This document shows positions 23,101 through 35,720 of a stretch of 64,000 nt of DNA, in pieces. How positions within the stretch are numbered: the stretch's first letter is position 1; each line of letters opens with the position of its first letter. The notes under the pieces were generated by a model. That model saw only the letters and a list, made by a program, of their open reading frames with translations. It was not told the DNA's origin and did no database searches. The DNA is taken from positions 1-64,000 of the forward strand of contig JAUCBJ010000359.1 in the NCBI GenBank assembly GCA_032718475.1, given 5' to 3'. This stretch comes from Nemertoderma westbladi (Eukaryota; Xenacoelomorpha; Nemertodermatida; Nemertodermatidae). The translations under genes and the position numbers were made by a program.

Positions 23101-26100
23101 CGCTACCTATAATGGCAAAATAATAGTAAAATAGAGAACGCTACCTATAAGGCAAAATATTAGTAAAATAAAGAATGCTACCTGTAATGGCAAAATATTA
23201 GTAAATTAGAGAACGCTACCTATAATGGCAAAATATTAGTAAAATAGAGAACGCTACCTATAATGGCAAAATATTAGTAAAATAGAAAACGCTACCTATA
23301 ATGGGAAAATATTAGTAAAATAGAGAACGCTACCTGTAATGGCAAAATATTAGTAAAATAGAGAACGCTACCTATAATGGCAAAATATTAGTAAATTAGA
23401 GAACGCTACCTGTAATGGCAAAATATTAGTAAAATAGTGAACGCCATAGAATGGCAAAATATTAGTAAAATAGAGAACGCTACCTATAATGGGAAAATAT
23501 TAGTAAAATAGAGAACGCTACCTGTAATGGCAAAATAATAGTAAAATAGAGAACGCCATAGAATGGCAAAATATTCGTAAAATAGAGAACGCTACCTATA
23601 ATGGGAAAATATTAGTAAAATAGAGAACGCTACCTGTAATGGCAAAATATTAGTAAAATAGAGAACGCTACCTATAATGGCAAAATATTAGTAAATTAGA
23701 GAACGCTACCTGTAATGGCAAAATATTAGTAAAATAGAGAACGCCATAGAATGGCATAATATTCGTAAAATAGAGAACACTACCTATAATGGGAAAATAT
23801 TAGTAAAATAGAGAACGCTACCTGTAATGGCAAAATAATAGTAAAATAGAGAACGCCATAGAATGGCAAAATATTCGTAAAATAGAGAACGCTACCTATA
23901 ATGGGAAAATATTAGTAAAATAGAGAACGCTACCTGTAATGGCAAAATAATAGTAAAATAGAGAACGCCATAGAATGGCAAAATATTCGTAAAATAGAGA
24001 ACGCTACCTATAATGGCAAAATAATAGTAAAATAGAGAACGCCATAGAATGGCAAAATATTAGTAAAATAGAGAACGCTACCTATAATGGCAAAATAATA
24101 GTAAAATAGAGAACGCCATAGAATGGCAAAATATTCGTAAAATAGAGAACGCTACCTATAATGGGAAAATATTAGTAAAATAGAGAACGCTACCTGTAAT
24201 GGCAAAATAATAGTAAAATAGAGAACGCCATAGAATGGCAAAATATTCGTAAAATAGAGAACGCTACCTATAATGGGAAAATATTAGTGAAATAGAGAAC
24301 GCTACCTGTAATGGCAAAATAATAGTAAAATAGAGAACGCCATAGAATGGCAAAATATTCGTAAAATAGAGAACGCTACCTATAATGGGAAAATATTAGT
24401 AAAATAGAGAACGCTACCTGTAATGGCAAAATATTAGTGAAATAGAGAACGCTACCTATAATGGCAAAATATTAGTAAATTAGAGAATGCTACCTATAAT
24501 GGCAAAATATTAGTAAAATAGAGAACGCTACCTATAAGGCAAAATATTAGTAAATTAGAGAACGCTACCTATAATGGCAAAATATTAGTAAAATAGAGAA
24601 CGCTACCTATAATGGCAAAATATTAGTAAAATAGAGAACGCTACCTATAATGGCAAAATAATAGTAAAATAGAGAACGCCATAGAATGGCAAAATATTCG
24701 TAAAATAGAGAACGCTACCTATAATGGGAAAATATTAGTAAAATAGAGAACGCTACCTGTAATGGCAAAATATTAGTAAAATGGAGAACGCTACCTATAA
24801 TGGCAAAATATTAGTAAATTAGAGAATGCTACTTATAATGGCAAAATATTAGTAAAATAGAGAACGCTACCTATAAGGCAAAATATTAGTAAATTAGAGA
24901 ACGCTACCTATAATGGCAAAATATTAGTAAAATAGAGAACGCTACCTATAATGGGAAAATATTAGTAAAATAGAAAAAGCTACCTATAATGGGAAAATAT
25001 TAGTAAAATAGAGAACGCTACCTATAATGGCAAAATATTAGTAAAATAGAAAACGCTACCTATAATGGCAAAATATTAGTAAAATAGAGAACGCTACCTA
25101 TAATGACAAAATATTAGTAAAATAGAGAACGCTACCTATAATGCAAAATATTAGTAAAATAGAGAACGCTACCTATAATGGCAAAATATTAGTAAAATAG
25201 AGAACGCTACCTATAATGGCAAAATAATAGTAAAATAGAGAACGCTACCTATAATGGCAAAATATTAGTAAAATAGAATACGCTACCTATAATGGAAAAA
25301 TATTAGTAAAATAGAGAACGCTACCTATAATGGCAAAATAATAGTAAAATAGAGAACGCCATAGAATGGCAAAATATTCGTAAAATAGAGAACGCTACCT
25401 ATAATGGGAAAATATTAGTAAAATAGAGCACGCTACCTGTAATGGCAAAATATTAGTAAAATAGAGAACGCTACCTATAATGGCAAAATATTAGTAAATT
25501 AGAGAACGCTACCTATAATGGCAAAATATTAGTAAAATAGAGAACGCTACCTATAATGGCAAAATATTAGTAAAATAGAAAACGCTACCTATAATGGCAA
25601 AATATTAGTAAAATAGAGAACGCTACCTATAATGACAAAATATTAGTAAAATAGAGAACGCTACCTATAATGGCAAAATAATAGTAAAATAGAGAACGCT
25701 ACCTATATTGGCAAAATATTAGTAAAATAGAAAACGCTACCTATAATGGAAAAATATTAGTAAAATAGAGAACGCTACCTATAATGGCAAAATAATAGTA
25801 AAATAGAGAACGCCATAGAATGGCAAAATATTAGTAAAATAGAGAACGCTACCTATAATGGGAAAATATTAGTAAAATAGAGAACGCTACCTGTAATGGC
25901 AAAATATTAGTAAAATAGAGAACACTACCTATAATGGCAAAATATTAGTAAATTAGAGAACGCTACCTATAATGGCAAAATATTAGTAAAATAGAGAACG
26001 CTACCTATAATGGCAAAATATTAGTAAAATAGAAAACGCTACCTATAATGGCAAAATATTAGTAAAATAGAGAATGCTACCTATAATGACAAAATATTAG

Positions 26101-26222
26101 TAAAATAGAGAACGCTACCTATAATGGCAAAATAATAATAAAATAGAGAACGCTACCTATAATGGCAAAATATTAGTAAAATAGAAAACGCTACCTATAA
26201 TGGAAAAATATTAGTAAAATAG
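20160..26222. repeat. 3542-bp-offset higher-order duplication
   Basis: Blocks at about 20160-22680 and 23702-26222 share ATTAGTGAAA (20747/24289), GAGCACG (C at 21887/25429) and TAATAATAAA (22591/26133), all at offset 3542. Divergence starts after about 22680/26222. The ends were estimated by eye. Confidence 0.8.
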
Positions 26223-27999
26223 AGAACGCTACCTATAATGGCAAAATAATAGTAAAATAGAGAACGCTACCTATAATAACAAAATATTAGTAAAATAGAA
26301 AACGCTACCTATAATGGCAAAATATTAGTAAAATAGAGAACGCTACCTATAATGACAAAATATTAGTAAAATAGAGAACGCTACCTATAAGGCAAAATAT
26401 TAGTAAAATAGAGAACGCTACCTATAATGGCAAAATATTAGTAAAATAGAGAATGCTACCTATAATGGCAAAATATTAGTAAAATAGAGAACGCTACCTA
26501 TAATGACAAAATATTAGTAAAATAGAGAACGCTACCTATAAGGCAAAATAGTAGTAAAATAGAGAACGCTACCTATAAGGCAAAATATTAGTAAAATAGA
26601 GAACGCTACCTATAATGGCAAAATATTAGTAAAATAGAGAATGCTACCTATAATGGCAAAATAATAGTAAAATAGAGAACGCTACCTATAAGGCAAAATA
26701 TTAGTAAAATAAAGAACGCTACCTATAATGGCAAAATATTAGTAAAATAGAGAATGCTACCTATAATGGCAAAATAATAGTAAAATAGAGAATGCTACCT
26801 ATAATGGCAAAATATTAGTAAAATAGAGAACGCTACCTATAATGACAAAATATTAGTAAAATAGAGAACGCTACCTATAAGGCAAAATATTAGTAAAATA
26901 GAGAACGCTACCTATAATGGCAAAATATTAGTAAAATAGAGAATGCTACCTATAATGGCAAAATAATAGTAAAATAGAGAATGCTACCTATAATGGCAAA
27001 ATATTAGTAAAATAGAAAACGCTACCTATAATGGAAAAATTTTAGTAAAATAGAGAACGCTACCTACAATGGCAAAATAATAGTAAAATAGAGAACGCCA
27101 TAGAATGGCAAAATATTCGTAAAATAGAGAACGCTACCTATAATGGGAAAATATTAGTAAAATAGAGAACGCTACCTGTAATGGCCAAATATTAGTAAAA
27201 TAGAGAACGCTACCTATAATGGCAAAATATTAGTAAAATAGAGAACGCCACCTATAATGGCAAAATATTAGTAAAATAGAAAACGCTACCTATAATGGCA
27301 AAATATTAGTAAAATAGAGAACGCTACCTATAATGACAAAATATTAGTAAAATAGAGAACGCTACCTATAAGGCAAAATATTAGTAAAATAGAGAATGCT
27401 ACCTGTAATGGCAAAATATTAGTAAATTAGAGAACGCTACCCATAATGGCAAAATATTAGTAAAATAGAGAACGCTACCTATAATGGCAAAATATTAGTA
27501 AAATAGAGAATGCTACCTATAATGGCAAAATATTAGTAAATTAGAGAACGCTACCTGTAATGGCAAAATATTAGTAAAATAGTGAACGCTACCTATAATG
27601 GCAAAATATTAGTAAAATAGTGAACGCTACCTATAATGGCAAAATATTAGTAAAATAGTGAACGCTACCTATAATGGCAAAACATTAGTAAAATAGAGAA
27701 CGCTACCTATAATGGCAAAATATTAGTAAAATAGAAAACGCTACCTACAATGGCAAAATAATAGTAAAATAGAGAACGCCATAGAATGGCAAAATATTCG
27801 TAAAATAGAGAACGCTACCTATAATGGGAAAATATTAGTAAAATAGAGAACGCTACCTGTAATGGCAAAATATTAGTAAAATAGAGAACGCTACCTATAA
27901 TGGCAAAATATTAGTAAATTAGAGAACGCTACCTATAATGGCAAAATATTAGTAAAATAGAGAACGCTACCTATAATGGCAAAATATTAGTAAAATAGA

Positions 28000-30900
28000 A
28001 AACGCTACCTATAATGGCAAAATATTAGTAAAATAGAGAACGCTACCTATAATGGCAAAATATTAGTAAAATAGAAAACGCTACCTATAATGGCAAAATA
28101 TTAGTAAAATAGAGAACGCTACCTATAATGACAAAATATTAGTAAAATAGAGAACGCTACCTATAAGGCAAAATATTAGTAAAATAGAGAATGCTACCTG
28201 TAATGGCAAAATATTAGTAAATTAGAGAACGCTACCTATAATGGCAAAATATTAGTAAAATAGAGAACGCTACCTATAATGGCAAAATATTAGTAAAATA
28301 GAAAACGCTACCTATAATGGGAAAATATTAGTAAAATAGAGAACGCTACCTGTAATGGCAAAATATTAGTAAAATAGAGAACGCTACCTATAATGGCAAA
28401 ATATTAGTAAATTAGAGAACGCTACCTGTAATGGCAAAATATTAGTAAAATAGTGAACGCTACCTATAATGGCAAAATATTAGTAAAATAGAGAACGCTA
28501 CCTATAATGGCAAAATATTAGTAAAATAGAGAACGCCACCTATAATGGCAAAATATTAGTAAAATAGAAAACGCTACCTATAATGGCAAAATATTAGTAA
28601 AATAGAGAACGCTACCTATAATGACAAAATATTAGTAAAATAGAGAACGCTACCTATAAGGCAAAATATTAGTAAAATAGAGAATGCTACCTGTAATGGC
28701 AAAATATTAGTAAATTAGAGAACGCTACCTATAATGGCAAAATATTAGTAAAATAGAGAACGCTACCTATAATGGCAAAATATTAGTAAAATAGAGAATG
28801 CTACCTATAATGGCAAAATATTAGTAAATTAGAGAACGCTACCTGTAATGGCAAAATATTAGTAAAATAGTGAACGCTACCTATAATGGCAAAATATTAG
28901 TAAAATAGTGAACGCTACCTATAATGGCAAAATAATAGTAAAATAGAGAACGCTACCTATAATGGCAAAATATTAGTAAAATAGAAAACGCTACCTATAA
29001 TGGAAAAATATTAGTAAAATAGAGAACGCTACCTATAATGGCAAAATAATAGTAAAATAGAGAACGCCATAGAATGGCAAAATATTCGTAAAATAGAGAA
29101 CGCTACCTATAAGGCAAAATATTAGTAAAATAGAGAATGCTACCTGTAATGGCAAAATATTAGTAAATTAGAGAACGCTACCTATAATGGCAAAATATTA
29201 GTAAATTAGAGAATGCTACTTATAATGGCAAAATATTAGTAAAATAGAGAACGCTACCTATAATGACAAAATATTAGTAAAATAGAGAACGCTACCTATA
29301 AGGCAAAATATTAGTAAAATAGAGAACGCTACCTATAATGGCAAAATATTAGTAAAATAGAGAACGCTACCTATAATGGCAAAATATTAGTAAAATAGAG
29401 AATGCTACCTATAATGGCAAAATAATAGTAAAATAGAGAACGCTACCTATAAGGCAAAATATTAGTAAAATAAAGAACGCTACCTATAATGGCAAAATAT
29501 TAGTGAAATAGAGAATGCTACCTATAATGGCAAAATAATAGTAAAATAGAGAATGCTACCTATAATGGCAAAATATTAGTAAAATAGAGAACGCTACCTA
29601 TAATGACAAAATATTAGTAAAATAGAGAACGCTACCTATAAGGCAAAATATTAGTAAAATAGAGAACGCTACCTATAATGGCAAAATATTAGTAAAATAG
29701 AGAATGCTACCTATAATGGCAAAATAATAGTAAAATAGAGAATGCTACCTATAATGGCAAAATATTAGTAAAATAGAAAACGCTACCTATAATGGAAAAA
29801 TTTTAGTAAAATAGAGAACGCTACCTACAATGGCAAAATAATAGTAAAATAGAGAACGCCATAGAATGGCAAAATATTCGTAAAATAGAGAACGCTACCT
29901 ATAATGGGAAAATATTAGTAAAATAGAGAACGCTACCTGTAATGGCAAAATATTAGTAAAATAGAGAACGCTACCTATAATGGCAAAATATTAGTAAATT
30001 AGAGAACGCTACCTATAATGGCAAAATATTAGTAAAATAGAGAACGCTACCTATAATGGCAAAATATTAGTAAAATAGAAAACGCTACCTATAATGGCAA
30101 AATATTAGTAAAATAGAGAACGCTACCTATAATGGCAAAATATTAGTAAAATAGAAAACGCTACCTATAATGGCAAAATATTAGTAAAATAGAGAACGCT
30201 ACCTATAATGACAAAATATTAGTAAAATAGAGAACGCTACCTATAAGGCAAAATATTAGTAAAATAGAGAATGCTACCTGTAATGGCAAAATATTAGTAA
30301 ATTAGAGAACGCTACCTATAATGGCAAAATATTAGTAAAATAGAGAACGCTACCTATAATGGCAAAATATTAGTAAAATAGAAAACGCTACCTATAATGG
30401 CAAAATATTAGTAAAATAGAGAACGCTACCTGTAATGGCAAAATATTAGTAAAATAGAGAACGCTACCTATAATGGCAAAATATTAGTAAAATAGAGAAC
30501 GCTACCTGTAATGGCAAAATATTAGTAAAATAGAGAACGCTACCTATAATGGCAAAATATTAGTAAAATAGAGAACGCTACCTATAATGGCAAAATATTA
30601 GTAAAATAGAGAACGCTACCTATAATGGCAAAATATTAGTAAAATAGAAAACGCTACCTATAATGGCAAAATATTAGTAAAATAGAGAACGCTACCTATA
30701 ATGGCAAAATATTAGTAAAATAGAGAACGCTACCTATAATGGCAAAATATTAGTAAAATAGAGAATGCTACCTGTAATGGCAAAATATTAGTAAATTAGA
30801 GAACGCTACCTATAATGGCAAAATATTAGTAAAATAGAGAACGCTACCTATAATGGCAAAATATTAGTAAAATAGAGAACGCTACCTATAATGGCAAAAT

Positions 30901-33900
30901 ATTAGTAAATTAGAGAACGCTACCTGTAATGGCAAAATATTAGTAAAATAGTGAACGCTACCTATAATGGCAAAATATTAGTAAAATAGTGAACGCTACC
31001 TATAATGGCAAAATATTAGTAAAATAGAGAACGCTACCTATAATGGCAAAATATTAGTAAAATAGAGAACGCTACCTATAATGGCAAAATATTAGTAAAA
31101 TAGAAAACGCCACCTACAATGGCAAAATAATAGTAAAATAGAGAACGCCATAGAATGGCAAAATATTCGTAAAATAGAGAACGCTACCTATAATGGGAAA
31201 ATATTAGAAAATAGAGAACGCTACCTGTAATGGCAAAATATTAGTAAAATAGAGAACGCTACCTATAATGGCAAAATATTAGTAAATTAGAGAACGCTAC
31301 CTATAATGGCAAAATATTAGTAAAATAGAGAACGCTACCTATAATGGCAAAATATTAGTAAAATAGAAAACGCTACCTATAATGGCAAAATATTAGTAAA
31401 ATAGAGAACGCTACCTATAATGGCAAAATATTAGTAAAATAGAAAACGCTACCTATAATGGCAAAATATTAGTAAAATAGAGAACGCTACCTATAATGAC
31501 AAAATATTAGTAAAATAGAGAACGCTACCTATAAGGCAAAATATTAGTAAAATAGAGAATGCTACCTGTAATGGCAAAATATTAGTAAATTAGAGAACGC
31601 TACCTATAATGGCAAAATATTAGTAAAATAGAGAACGCTACCTATAATGGCAAAATATTAGTAAAATAGAAAACGCTACCTATAATGGGAAAATATTAGT
31701 AAAATAGAGAACGCTACCTGTAATGGCAAAATATTAGTAAAATAGAGAACGCTACCTATAATGGCAAAATATTAGTAAATTAGAGAACGCTACCTGTAAT
31801 GGCAAAATATTAGTAAAATAGTGAACGCTACCTATAATGGCAAAATATTAGTAAAATAGAGAACGCTACCTATAATGGCAAAATATTAGTAAAATAGAGA
31901 ACGCCACCTATAATGGCAAAATATTAGTAAAATAGAAAACGCTACCTATAATGGCAAAATATTAGTAAAATAGAGAACGCTACCTATAATGACAAAATAT
32001 TAGTAAAATAGAGAACGCTACCTATAAGGCAAAATATTAGTAAAATAGAGAATGCTACCTGTAATGGCAAAATATTAGTAAATTAGAGAACGCTACCTAT
32101 AATGGCAAAATATTAGTAAAATAGAGAACGCTACCTATAATGGCAAAATATTAGTAAAATAGAGAATGCTACCTATAATGGCAAAATATTAGTAAATTAG
32201 AGAACGCTACCTGTAATGGCAAAATATTAGTAAAATAGTGAACGCTACCTATAATGGCAAAATATTAGTAAAATAGTGAACGCTACCTATAATGGCAAAA
32301 TAATAGTAAAATAGAGAACGCTACCTATAATGGCAAAATATTAGTAAAATAGAAAACGCTACCTATAATGGCAAAATATTAGTAAAATAGAGAACGCTAC
32401 CTATAATGGCAAAATAATAGTAAAATAGAGAACGCCATAGAATGGCAAAATATTCGTAAAATAGAGAACGCTACCTATAAGGCAAAATATTAGTAAAATA
32501 GAGAATGCTACCTGTAATGGCAAAATATTAGTAAATTAGAGAACGCTACCTATAATGGCAAAATATTAGTAAATTAGAGAATGCTACTTATAATGGCAAA
32601 ATATTAGTAAAATAGAGAACGCTACCTATAAGGCAAAATATTAGTAAATTAGAGAACGCTACCTATAATGGCAAAATATTAGTAAAATAGAGAACGCTAC
32701 CTATAATGGGAAAATATTAGTAAAATAGAAAAAGCTACCTATAATGGGAAAATATTAGTAAAATAGAGAACGCTACCTATAATGGCAAAATATTAGTAAA
32801 ATAGAAAACGCTACCTATAATGGCAAAATATTAGTAAAATAGAGAACGCTACCTATAATGACAAAATATTAGTAAAATAGAGAACGCTACCTATAATGCA
32901 AAATATTAGTAAAATAGAGAACGCTACCTATAATGGCAAAATATTAGTAAAATAGAGAACGCTACCTATAATGGCAAAATAATAGTAAAATAGAGAACGC
33001 TACCTATAATGGCAAAATATTAGTAAAATAGAAAACGCTACCTATAATGGAAAAATATTAGTAAAATAGAGAACGCTACCTATAATGGCAAAATAATAGT
33101 AAAATAGAGAACGCCATAGAATGGCAAAATATTCGTAAAATAGAGAACGCTACCTATAATGGGAAAATATTAGTAAAATAGAGCACGCTACCTGTAATGG
33201 CAAAATATTAGTAAAATAGAGAACGCTACCTATAATGGCAAAATATTAGTAAATTAGAGAACGCTACCTATAATGGCAAAATATTAGTAAAATAGAGAAC
33301 GCTACCTATAATGGCAAAATATTAGTAAAATAGAAAACGCTACCTATAATGGCAAAATATTAGTAAAATAGAGAACGCTACCTATAATGACAAAATATTA
33401 GTAAAATAGAGAACGCTACCTATAATGGCAAAATAATAGTAAAATAGAGAACGCTACCTATAATGGCAAAATATTAGTAAAATAGAAAACGCTACCTATA
33501 ATGGAAAAATATTAGTAAAATAGAGAACGCTACCTATAATGGCAAAATAATAGTAAAATAGAGAACGCCATAGAATGGCAAAATATTAGTAAAATAGAGA
33601 ACGCTACCTATAATGGGAAAATATTAGTAAAATAGAGAACGCTACCTGTAATGGCAAAATATTAGTAAAATAGAGAACACTACCTATAATGGCAAAATAT
33701 TAGTAAATTAGAGAACGCTACCTATAATGGCAAAATATTAGTAAAATAGAGAACGCTACCTATAATGGCAAAATATTAGTAAAATAGAAAACGCTACCTA
33801 TAATGGCAAAATATTAGTAAAATAGAGAATGCTACCTATAATGACAAAATATTAGTAAAATAGAGAACGCTACCTATAATGGCAAAATAATAATAAAATA

Positions 33901-35720
33901 GAGAACGCTACCTATAATGGCAAAATATTAGTAAAATAGAAAACGCTACCTATAATGGAAAAATATTAGTAAAATAGAGAACGCTACCTATAATGGCAAA
34001 ATAATAGTAAAATAGAGAACGCCATAGAATGGCAAAATATTCGTAAAATAGAGAACGCTACCTATAATGGGAAAATATTAGTAAAATAGAGAACGCTACC
34101 TATAATGGCAAAATATTAGTAAAATAGAAAACGCTACCTATAATGGCAAAATATTAGTAAAATAGAGAACGCTACCTATAATGACAAAATATTAGTAAAA
34201 TAGAGAACGCTACCTATAAGGCAAAATATTAGTAAAATAGAGAACGCTACCTATAATGGCAAAATATTAGTAAAATAGAGAATGCTACCTATAATGGCAA
34301 AATAATAGTAAAATAGAGAACGCTACCTATAATGGCAAAATATTAGTAAAATAGAAAACGCTACCTATAATGGAAAAATATTAGTAAAATAGAGAACGCT
34401 ACCTACAATGGCAAAATAATAGTAAAATAGAGAACGCCATAGAATGGCAAAATATTCGTAAAATAGAGAACGCTACCTATAATGGGAAAATATTAGTAAA
34501 ATAGAGAACGCTACCTGTAATGGCAAAATATTAGTAAAATAGAGAACGCTACCTATAATGGCAAAATATTAGTAAATTAGAGAACGCTACCTATAATGGC
34601 AAAATATTAGTAAAATAGAGAACGCTACCTATAATGGCAAAATATTAGTAAAATAGAAAACGCTACCTATAATGGCAAAATATTAGTAAAATAGAGAACG
34701 CTACCTATAATGGCAAAATATTAGTAAAATAGAAAACGCTACCTATAATGGCAAAATATTAGTAAAATAGAGAACGCTACCTATAATGACAAAATATTAG
34801 TAAAATAGAGAACGCTACCTATAAGGCAAAATATTAGTAAAATAGAGAATGCTACCTGTAATGGCAAAATATTAGTAAATTAGAGAACGCTACCTATAAT
34901 GGCAAAATATTAGTAAAATAGAGAACGCTACCTATAATGGCAAAATATTAGTAAAATAGAAAACGCTACCTATAATGGGAAAATATTAGTAAAATAGAGA
35001 ACGCTACCTGTAATGGCAAAATATTAGTAAAATAGAGAACGCTACCTATAATGGCAAAATATTAGTAAATTAGAGAACGCTACCTGTAATGGCAAAATAT
35101 TAGTAAAATAGTGAACGCTACCTATAATGGCAAAATATTAGTAAAATAGAGAACGCTACCTATAATGGCAAAATATTAGTAAAATAGAGAACGCCACCTA
35201 TAATGGCAAAATATTAGTAAAATAGAAAACGCTACCTATAATGGCAAAATATTAGTAAAATAGAGAACGCTACCTATAATGACAAAATATTAGTAAAATA
35301 GAGAACGCTACCTATAAGGCAAAATATTAGTAAAATAGAGAATGCTACCTGTAATGGCAAAATATTAGTAAATTAGAGAACGCTACCTATAATGGCAAAA
35401 TATTAGTAAAATAGAGAACGCTACCTATAATGGCAAAATATTAGTAAAATAGAGAATGCTACCTATAATGGCAAAATATTAGTAAATTAGAGAACGCTAC
35501 CTGTAATGGCAAAATATTAGTAAAATAGTGAACGCTACCTATAATGGCAAAATATTAGTAAAATAGTGAACGCTACCTATAATGGCAAAATATTAGTAAA
35601 ATAGAGAACGCTACCTATAATGGCAAAATATTAGTAAAATAGAAAACGCTACCTATAATGGCAAAATATTAGTAAAATAGAGAACGCTACCTATAATGAC
35701 AAAATATTAGTAAAATAGAG
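28000..35720. repeat. Repeated 1.1-1.3-kb blocks spaced about 3.3 kb apart
   Basis: Blocks around 28.0-29.1, 31.3-32.5 and 34.6-35.7 kb carry the rare AACGCCACC unit (28533, 31911, 35191; offsets 3378 and 3280) in matching surroundings of GTGAACG and AAATTAG units. The unequal offsets reflect different unit counts between copies. A fourth AACGCCACC occurs at 27245. Confidence 0.65.
32570..34000. repeat. Third, distant copy of the 3542-bp block
   Basis: This segment repeats markers of the 20.2-22.7 kb block at offset 11297: GAATGCTACTTATAATGG (21286/32583) and GAGCACG (21887/33184), plus the later TAATAATAAA form. The identical offset at both ends of this stretch shows no net indel between them. 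Confidence 0.75.
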
